Positions 45,306 to 55,700 of a DNA stretch of 64,000 nt are shown one piece after another. Source of the stretch: Hofstenia miamia (lineage: Eukaryota > Xenacoelomorpha > Acoela); NCBI GenBank assembly GCA_004352715.1, contig SCFE01000105.1:784852-848851 (forward strand). The letters are read 5' to 3'. Numbering within the stretch: the stretch's first letter is position 1; every line of letters starts with the position of its first letter. The position numbers and the translations under genes are program-made. The notes beneath the pieces were generated by a model. The model saw only the letters and a program-made list of their open reading frames with translations, ran no database searches and had not been told where the DNA came from.

Positions 45306-46527
45306 CTTTAAAGTAGACAACTTGAGAAAATACATTATATTGCCCTACAATTCTGTCAGCGTTTAAGATTATAATTTTTGTTTTTTTACTGTGAAAAATT
45401 AATTTTTTGAGGTTACTTTTTTCTTTTTGAGGAGATAGAGTATACAAATAAGGCAACTTTCTAACTTTTTCGTTAGGTATAAATTAAGTAACTTTTTCTT
45501 AAAGGTTAGGGAACTTTTCCTGATTTGAACAGGTCAAATTTATGGAATTTATATATGGTAATGTAATAACACATTGCAATTTTATTAGTTACGGATAACG
45601 TTAAAAAATAGTCTTAAAAGTTTAGATTAATCTCCAACAAAGTAATGGCTGAACTAATAGGAGTTTTTGATGCTCAGTTTTTGAACAATTCAGTTGACGA
45701 ATACGAAAATGTTGTATGTTGAGCATTATATAAATATTTCCGCTAACGCTCTAAAAATATTATATAGTAACGGGGTTTATAGGAAGAAATTTTATAAATC
45801 ACGAAAAAAATTATAATTTACATAGTATTGCTTTTTTAAACTGCATGTGCGTATTTCTGCACAGATATGGTTTAATAAATCAAAATCCGACAATTGTTGG
45901 TTTTTCGATGTTCACAACCACTGCACCACATAAACGCACAATTTTATATATAAATTGTGTTAAGCTTTTTATTTATCTAACTGTATAACTTTTTTGTGTT
46001 ATTTATATACCAACAATAAATTTTTGTAGCCCGAAATTTGTTGGGTTTTCAAAAGCTTCAAACACTCCAATATATAAATTCGTATATAACATTTTATCAA
46101 TTGTATTAATATTTATTTTACTTATACATTGAACAGTTAATTCTTTATTGTAACCTGACAATTTTTTATTTTGAAAAGTTTTGAACTTCTAAAACATATC
46201 AATAGGATTTTGTATTTATGACTATTAAAAAATACGACATGAATTGAAAAACAAACCAATGTTTTGGTGATTTAGTTTTTTATCAATGCCTTAGAAGAAG
46301 AACTTAAAATGTTTACAGTCAATTCCTCTATATATTTGATTTGTCAAGACCTGATTTATTGTATAATACATAAAAATTCATTAATTAAGTGATTTGCTGC
46401 TATTCTTAATGCTCCTCCGGCACATTCGAAAATTTTAGTAGTGCATATATTGGAAAACAGTCTATTTGTTAAATTTTATTAAGAAATTTCAATTTGTTAA
46501 AAATCTTTTGGTTATCATTAAAATTGA
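45306..46527. other. AT-rich non-coding DNA
   Basis: No gene or element recognised; long A/T runs throughout. Confidence 0.5.
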
Positions 46528-46535
46528 CTTTACAG

Positions 46536-47774
46536 CAGACACTGGAAATAATTTATTGAAATATATTTTTAACCAAAAATAAATTATTTTTATTTTAAGA
46601 ACAAAAAATAAATAATTGCAATTATTATTATTTTTTTTGCAATTATTTTCAAAATTACAGCACACAAGATAAAAACATTATTCAATGATTTTCAACAGTT
46701 ACTCAGCAGTTTCTTTATTGATAACCAAATCCAGCACTGAGGAATCCCAAAATCGCCTGTTAACCTTCAAGAACATGACGATTTCCAAATGCATGGGTGT
46801 AATGTTTTTGCGATGTGGGCTCATGACTTGCTTAGCTGAACTGAACAGACGCTCGACCAGGTTGGAAGTTGGCGGCACCCAACTTAAATGACATGAAGCG
46901 GAGACTTTTTTTTTTTTCAAAGCAACTTCAGCAAAGTTAAGCGAGTTTGGGTAAATATGCCTTGATTTTCTTTTCGACTTCTTTTGTAACTTCCTCCATG
47001 TAATACTGGACAGATTTACCAGATATATTGTCTAAGCTGGAGTACTGGCGTGTCTTCTCACTGTCCGGAAAATTGAAGCAGTGGTTGTCGGTAACAATCC
47101 AATCGATCCAGTTATAAAGNNNNNNNNNNNNNNNNNNNNNNNNNNNNNNNNNNNNNNNNNNNNNNNNNNNNNNNNNNNNNNNNNNNNNNNNNNNNNNNNN
47201 NNNNNNNNNNNNNNNNNNNNNNNNNNNNNNNNNNNNNNNNNNNNNNNNNNNNNNNNNNNNNNNNNNNNNNNNNNNNNNNNNNNNNNNNNNNNNNNNNNNN
47301 NNNNNNNNNNNNNNNNNNNNNNNNNNNNNNNNNNNNNNNNNNNNNNNNNNNNNNNNNNNNNNNNNNNNNNNNNNNATTCGTGGAGGCATATTGATATGCT
47401 AGCACTCAAATTGTAAGTCACAATGCTATACGCAATGCAGAACTGAATATTTCTAGTTGCGCCTGATTGGTTGGTTGTTTGCAACGCTGATGATGCAGTT
47501 TGCACAGCCGCCGCAGGTTGACCGCTAATGCACTGAATAACGTGAGACCTAGCAACGAGCCTTGTCTGTAAACAAATAAATTGTGCCTCAGCGATAAAAA
47601 TGCCAAATTCCCAGGCAGGTAAAAGAACCATATATTCAGTGACAGAAAAGCACAATTATTTTGAAATTATTTTTTCCCAAAAATAAATTATTTTTATTTT
47701 CTGTTGGTAAAATAAATTATTTCAATATTATTTATTGAAATTATTTCAATAAAATTATTTATTTCCAATATCTG
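46536..47774 (-). mobile_element. Internally deleted hAT element with TIRs and 8-bp target repeats
   Basis: CTTTACAG occurs directly outside both ends (46528-46535 and 47775-47782). The element begins CAGACACTGGAAATAA and ends, in complement, CAGATATTGGAAATAA: the CAG termini and 8-bp duplication of hAT elements. On the minus strand, 46937-47119 encodes a hAT N-terminal region (WIDWIVTDNHCFNFP, KSVQYYMEEVTKEVEKKI), and 46699-46920 the C-terminal dimerisation domain (WVPPTSNLVERLFSSAKQ, HRKNITPMHLEIVMFLKVN). The whole catalytic middle is missing, so it needs transposase from elsewhere. N fills 47120-47375; 47376-47660 has no recognised domain. Confidence 0.88.
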
Positions 47775-47782
47775 CTTTACAG

Positions 47783-48943
47783 TAAAAGTTAAAGGGAGTG
47801 TCCCACGATGGGCTTTTGCGCTAGAATTAAACACTTCAGTTAAATGCACTCTGTGTAGCATCTGTTCCCGCGCGAGATAATTGCAGGATAATTCCTCTCG
47901 GAGCATGTGCCGGGGCATGAGCTCTTTGTGTGGCATGCCAAAGAGCATAGTTCATTTGCCTCGGGACAATGCCCCTTAATTCTGAGGTTGTCTTTCCTTA
48001 CTTGCTCCAGCTAACAATATATATTTTCCAACAAATTGATCTGCAATTGAAATGTATTATTCCTTACTACTCTCTGGTTTAATTCTTTTGTCATAGAAAA
48101 TACATTTAATGTTTTATGCATCAGTTCAGGTTATAAACCCTTTTATAATAAACTTGTTAAATATAGAAGCATGCTTGTTCTAAAAGTTCTGTCTACTTTT
48201 AATTGAATTAGAATTTTGCAAGGCGAAAGAATTGCGAGGTGGGCCGTTTGTCCTTCAATGTTTCTTATTTATTGCCTTTAATGTATTGTATTTTTCAGTT
48301 ACGCAAATCGATGAAGACAAAATATAATTAATGTGATGTAATGTTATTTTCGAGAGAGCACAAACTACCAGCATTAAATAGGCAACCAATTACTTTGTAA
48401 TTCTCAAGTTTAATTACTTAGTTGGATTGCGTAGCATCTTTTAGTATTTATTATAACACAGACAATATCCGATTCAGTTACAAAAACAACTAAAGTATAT
48501 TTAATTAAAAACGTTTTGCAAAGCACAATGCTGTTATTAATATACAACTATGATAATATAAATGAACATTAATATATTTGAGATGACAATTTGTATTAAG
48601 TTGGCGTTTCTCAATATTGCATTGTGATGATCGTAGGTACATTCGAGTACATGAAGCACCAATATTATAATGTTTGTATAATGTTCTAAACAGATTGGTC
48701 GTAATAGAGAATCAAATATTTGAAATTGAAAACTACCTTCATTAAAACCATGATGCAATGCTGTTTACATTACCAGTCTTGGCAAGATTGAATTTAATTA
48801 ATAATTGCTTTCTTTCCTTCTCTTTTATACCTATCTGTTTTTTATATTGATGCATGCACTCAGCAAGTGTTCTGCATATATATTTCATTATTATGTAAGA
48901 CTATATTGCGTTTTAGTTTCCAGATGAGTAAAATGTATATTCA
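47783..48943. other. AT-rich intergenic DNA upstream of the LRR gene
   Basis: No gene recognised. It presumably includes the LRR gene's promoter and 5' UTR, but I see no diagnostic element. Confidence 0.45.
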
Positions 48944-51900
48944 ATGAGTAGCTTGCCTAATATCGCCTCTCAAGATTTGAGAAGAGATTCAAGTATGTTT
49001 TATTAACATGTATGTGAATTTTCATCGTTTCAAATGTAGATTATAATGAAGATCTGAAAAATTATATGCTGGGTAGAAATAAAGAAAGAGAGGTTAGTAT
49101 TTGAATACTGTTGGTTTTTATCGTCCAATTTTTAGGGAAACGAGGTGTACCAGCGTGTTGGTCGTCAAGATCTCTATTATGCTCCGTATTCATACTTTCA
49201 AACGCGCAGTTTACTTCTGCAAAGACTTAGCCGAAAATTTATTGAAGAGCACACTGTCGAATTAACCTCTCTCCCTCTAAATTGGAACGTTGTTGAAAAT
49301 GACAGTTATTTTGGCCTAAAGCTTAAAATGTGCCAAATATCACATTTCCTTTTCGACTTTAAGTTTGGTATGCCAACTGGGTAAGTAAATTGCTTTATTT
49401 TCCATATATTTTGTTTTCAGTTAAATTAGTGCTAAACGACACTATAGAGTGCATGTTATAGTACTTCCAAAGTTTATTGGTATTAACCCTCCTGCTATTT
49501 GCATTGAATATTTTCTTCTAATTTTATGCATTCAGTAATATTGCCTTAAATATATAATATAATAAAATGTATATTCACTTTATTTGTAGGTGATTACGTT
49601 TTTATTTTAGCAAATTTCAGGTATGTGTTGACTGCATGTTTTCAAATGTGTTTAGTCATTTTTATTCAATGTTCACTTTTTGTTCTTAGCCAATCAATTG
49701 TGCCTCAATTACCATCCGTCGTCGAACAACCACACAAGTACGTATATTTCGACTAAAAACTAAACACTCGCTATGAAAAAACCTTTAGATGTCTTAAAAT
49801 TGACATTTCCCTGAATGATCTTCAAGAGTTGACTTTTGAAGGCCTTCAACCCTTTCAACAATTGAGGTATTTGGACGCATCCCTCAATAGAATAGAGAAG
49901 TAGGCACTTGGTATAGTGTAAATTATTTAGTTAAAACTTCTTTTTTAGTTATCAAGGGGTGGAACTGTGTAATGAACTCGTTTATTTAAACCTTTCGCAC
50001 AACTTCATAAAGAACATGTCGCATATCAACTCCCTTTACAATATAATTGAACTTGTAAGTAAACTCTTAGGTGGCATTGTCATTTATGCAAATGAAAATA
50101 CTAAAGTCTTTGATCCTTATCAAATCGATTTAGAACCTTTCAATGAATGAAATCACAGATATATCATTAATGCCTGCACTTGGAAATCTTGCAATTCTTC
50201 ACTTAAACAATAATCGAGTAAGAAATATTTTCTTATGTTTACAATGGCTCTTTGCTATAATTTAGTTGACAACTCTTGAGGGAATACAGTCCTTATCTCG
50301 TTTATCCGAACTTCACATTCATAAGAATAAATTGGTGAGTAATTATTTTTCTTTTGTTCTCATTGTTTTTTTGCAGAAAGACATCGCTCCATTGTCTACT
50401 TCCTTCCAACTGAGAGTTTTAAATGCAAGTGATAACGATATTTGGAATTTGCACGATACTCTTGTAGTTTTGCAGTCACTTTCTCGGTTGCAGATTTTGC
50501 ACTTACAGGTAAATATTATTTAAAATTATTACTCATGTTGGTATTATTTAACATTATTGTTACATACGTATATCGGTTTAATTCCTGTACACACAACTAG
50601 ATCGCTTGTAAAAAGGAATGAAACGGTTATTATAGGAATAGCGGGCATCTTCCGTACAAAATATATTTGCATTCTGAATAGATGAAAGATTTCCTCAATT
50701 GTTATGCATAGAATGTAGTCACTTGGCATTTTGTTTATGTCATTGAAAATAAAACTTCTTTGTGCGGGACGTGCGACACACCATATATAAGATTTCGTTT
50801 AAATTTTCCTTCTCAATTTTCGCAATTTTGGAATTTAGTTTAATGGGTTTTCGCATTTAATTTCTCCATAGTAAAAGACCACAACAAACTTCAGCAGCAT
50901 TTACAGGTGCTATATAACATTGCAATACCAATAACTTGTTCTTTCCAGCAAGGTGCTATAAAAAAACGAAAACTTTTACTTTCAAGTTAGCCGAACTTAT
51001 AATGTGTGAAACATGACTATTTCAAATTAATTTATCGTCAATGTTTAGGCCTAAATATTTATAATGTGTTACACGTGTTTTACGTTTCCATCAACTAAAA
51101 TTGTATCTTCTAAAATACATTTAAGATGAACTTTCTTTATGTTAGAATGAGCAATAATTTATTCTTGAGTCTTTAGTATTCATTTTAGGTGTCTTGCAAC
51201 AGACTTTTCAATAACTTGTTCAATGGAAACTTTATACTTCTGACAATCTGTGGTAGCAGATTGATCGTTGATTCTCTCAATGACACGCATATCATCGAAA
51301 TATTTCAATATTCATAATTTCATTAGAAATATCGTCAGTTCGATCCGTAAATAAATACCACTTAGTGGAACTCCTAGTGGTAAACTGACTCCTAGTGAAT
51401 TCTTATTTACATTGCATGTTACTTGGTGTCACAAATCAGATATATACTGAAGTATCAATTCTGTGAGTCATGGTGAAGTTTCATTATTTCGATTTATCAT
51501 TTTGTGGTGAAGTATGGTATTAAACACACTAGTGTAATCGAAAAAAAATCATTCTCACTAAGCATGTTGTATCTGCATTTAGTGAATTGTATGCATATTG
51601 CATGGTAACCTTGAACTTGCTCCTTAGATATTACGAGAGTAGCTTCAGTTGTTTCACTATTGTTTAGTGCTTCATCCTTACATTTGTCTCCATTAAATCT
51701 ACTGAAGAAAGATTTAGCAGATTTGCTTCATTTTATGATAAATTTAGCTTCCATTTCTTTTTCCTGAACATTTTTGACCGATTATGTGGTAAATATATGT
51801 TAATATTAATGTTTGTAGTATAATCACTGGGAAGAAATCTTGGTCTACAGTCAATCGTTAAAATGTCGACAACTTTTTCAGAGATTTTCATTGAAACTTT

Positions 51901-52642
51901 TGTTAATGCATGTTACTAGTCCACCACCTCCACTCTTTTGACAATTTTCAAGATTTCTACCATTTCTATCAATGACACAACTTTCAGTGTCTCAACTTAA
52001 TTTGCTTTCTTGAATATAAATTATCGAGAAACTATTACGATTTATCACATATTTTAATTCGTACAATTTTGCGATAATGCCATTAATGTTGTATTAGTAT
52101 ATAGTAGGAAATGATTCTTTATTTCGATTCAATCAGTCCAGTTGTATCTCAATACATTTATCATTCATTTACTGATATATTCTTCGACTGATTATTCTGT
52201 TTTGCTTTGATTCACACATTTGATTAATACGTTCTCTTCTTTTCACATCTTTATTTTCCATTTCTTGTTCTTGCTTGTTCAGACCTTTGGAGATATATAC
52301 ACTATGAGAAAAAGGGTTACAGTTTTTCAATTTTTTCACCTTTCCCAAAATAAATTTACAATGAATGACAGGGTGTCCGCGCTTCCTGCAGATCTGGAAC
52401 TGCCTTGAACTGCTTGGAAGTTCAAAGTTGATGCCTTGAACTGCCTTTAGTACCTGGAACTACCTGGAAATTCAATTTTTTATTATCAAATTTATTCTTT
52501 TGTCTAAATGTACCAAGGTTCCAATAAAGTTGTCACTGAACTAACAAGTAATCTCAGGAATATGTTCCTGATCAAGAGTTGAAATTGCAGTAACAACTCC
52601 ATTGTCTAGCCATCTTGTTCTGCACAGCTTGATATCACGAAC

Positions 52643-52738
<96 letters not shown>

Positions 52739-55700
52739 CCATGTGGTTTTTCCTTTATCACCTTTGCAACAGTGTAAATTTGCCTTTTCCAATTCCGCCT
52801 TTTGCAAAATTCCCAATAGTAAGCTTATCATTAGCACTGTGATAATTATCTGCCACTAGATGCTTTTTAAATTTGGCATTTTCCTATAGAAGATTGTCAG
52901 CGTGACTAGGAAGTACATCTGCACCAGGGGTAGTAATTTATATACTTTTTAAGAAATATATATTTTACACGGCCTTATAGTAAGAAAAATGGTTATTAGA
53001 ACATGTCAGTAGCAGGAATTCAATTTTAAAGTTCAAGAAGTTCCCCCACCATTCGATTTGAAGTTTTTCCTAATTTTCCCATTAACATCCACCACTAAAA
53101 ATGATTGCTGGCACAATTGCTTGAAAATGTATAATTTTGTAACCCAACAACAGATAGAATAGTTTATGTTGTCTAAGTAATTTAATTTTCAGTCACAGAC
53201 AGCAATAGATGGTCGACAACACTCACGACCTTGAAAAGGCCAGAATCTTGGGATGTTCTGCTCCAGGATCTGATGATTGGCTCAATGTTCTCCCTTCGAG
53301 CGAGTTAGGTCTGGCAATGATAAATGGGCAATTTCGAATAAGCTGCGCGCTTCGCATTGGGGCCCCCATCTGTCTTGTACACAAATGTGTATGTGGCATC
53401 GAAGCAGATCAGCTCGGTCATCATGCTCTTGTATGCAAGAAGATCAAGTCAAGATTCACTCGCCATCAGCTCGGAAATGACGTTATCAGAGAATCTTTCC
53501 GCAGTACAGCAATTCCCTCAACGCTGGAACCTACAGGTCTGCTTCACAACGATGGTCGGCGTCCTGATGGAGTAACTATATTTCCCTGGCACCGTGGCCG
53601 GTCCCTTGCTTGCGATTTCACATGCGTACATAGGCTTGCGCAGTCTCAAGTTTCCCGCAGAAAGCAAACAGGTTCATCTGTTGCAAATTTCAAAGAAACA
53701 CTTAAGCGCCAACTTTACTGTGATTTACCAAACTGTTACACCTTTGAACCGGTTTCGGTGGAGACTCTTGGTGGAATTGGCGAGTCAACATGTTTATTTC
53801 TGAAATATCTTTTTCGTCGTATCGAAGAACAATCTGGAGAAGCTAAGGCCTTCGTGTATCTGCGACAACGTCTCAGACTGGCCATTCAAAGAGGCAACAT
53901 CGCCTGCATACTGGAATCAATGGATTGATGTCTCTTCGCCCCGAACTTTCTCCCCCCTTTTTTTCTCGCGCTTTATTAGTAATTTTTATTGGTAACCAAG
54001 GTATAATTACTGTAAAGTTAATTCGTAACCAAGATTGATCATTTGTAATTACAATTTTTATATTCTAAGTAAAATTCGTGCAAATTTTTTATTTATTGTA
54101 TTGCTTCTAATATAGAGGGGTGTCTTTTTTCATTTACTCTTTATGGATCCAGCTTTGCGCGAAATCTTCGTTCCCAGAATTTGGCGAGAATTTAACTTTG
54201 TGTTCTACATTAGTAATCTATCTAAAGAAAAAGAAATAGCTAGTCTTTAGAAATTTTGATTCGCATGGGAATGGGAAGAATTTGAAGACCTTAAAACATT
54301 TGGTCGAAAATATATAAAAATGTTTTGTATTTTTCAAGTAGAACAGCAAATTTCTTGCATTTCTTGACTACGATCATAGACTTTAAAAGGAAAAGTCTAT
54401 CTACATGTAAATTTTTCAATCTTGTTCATCATTACAAGTAGCTCAATAAAATTCTAGAGCACAATTTGTGATTTTATTAGAGGAAAATAATTTGACGTAA
54501 GGTTTTCAAATGTGTATAATACGTATTTCAATAGTCTTTTAAAGAAGCCTGTAACTTATTTAAAAACCACTTATTAAGTATTGATTCCAAAATTAATACT
54601 AACAAAGCCACATTTGTTGTGAATGTTAAATATAAATTGTACAAAAATACCTGCCATCACACCCAGCACTAGAAATCTACAGTAAATTTTCATAATTTTT
54701 CATGTCATTTCAAAATATTTTAATTTCCATTGAGGTCTATTACAAAATTGCAAATCAAAATCTTTGCATATTTTTCTATGCAATTTTGAGTTTGGTGGGG
54801 AAGTTTTTGTGCATATATCGAAAAGGGTGTAATTTTCCTTTTATAGAAGTACTACCCCTAACCTGTATTTACGCAGCAGTATGATGTTTCCAAACATATC
54901 AATATCAACCATGTTAAAATTTATTTTCGGTTAAAAAATCGTTTTTCAGCACTACTATATGTAGCAATTATCTACTAAATGTTTAGTTAGATTAAATGTG
55001 AATCTGAGCTACTTGTTCCATAGTAATACATGAAATTTTGGAACCTAGGAAAGGAATCATTAACTTTTCGGACAATAAAATTTACTAGTAAAAGTGACCC
55101 AATGGTTAATGCTTTTCTACTCCGTTTCAGAAAATTAATGTAAAAATGTTCTACCCTAAATACATATAGATAACATAATGATTTACAATTATTAATTTCA
55201 CTGATTTGAGTGGTTTGCTAAATATTATCTTAGATATTTTCATCTGTAGCAATTGTATATTCCTGATGTTATTTTTTAGAAATTAACTGAAAAAATGAGT
55301 CCTTTGCATGTGCATATAATCTGCAAAGACAAAACTTGTTCCTCTATTTTTTGACATGTCGAAAATGGTTATTCAAGTGATTAAAATACGAAAAACTGTT
55401 TATGTATTGCATAATTATATGGGTTTGATAACTAGATGATTTACTCGTGGGCGAAATTTCATCCAATGTAGTAATTTGCCTTAATTTCAGCCTGGAAATG
55501 GCTGTAAATTTAAAATTTAATGTGTATGGTCACCATACTACTGCCTGGAAATTGCTCTCAGTTCGGCCTGGAACTATCTTGAACTGTCTAGAACTTGATA
55601 GGTTGAAATGCGTGGACACCCTGATTGGGGTCTGAGCCTTAGTAATAGACCCCGTGTTTTAGAATTTTCAATTTTATTAATTACATTCTTTCTAAGACTT

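Larger units (their letters stand above)
52369..55623. mobile_element. 3.25-kb TIR element (CAGGGTGTCC ends) nested in the non-LTR relic
   Basis: CAGGGTGTCCGCGC at 52369 and its inverted counterpart CAGGGTGTCCACGC ending at 55623 bound the segment. Just inside both ends, in the same orientation, are repeats of CTGGAACTRYCTTGAACTG (left 52395-52475, right 55567-55590). The 8-bp flanks (ATGAATGA and ATTGGGGT) do not match, so hAT-type insertion is unproven. Inside lie a (TA)n run and the endonuclease ORF at 53209-53928; no transposase is visible. Confidence 0.55.

Noticed and set aside
52541-52859. Tyr-Ile repeat proteins on both strands
   Set aside because: Products of the (TA)n microsatellite.
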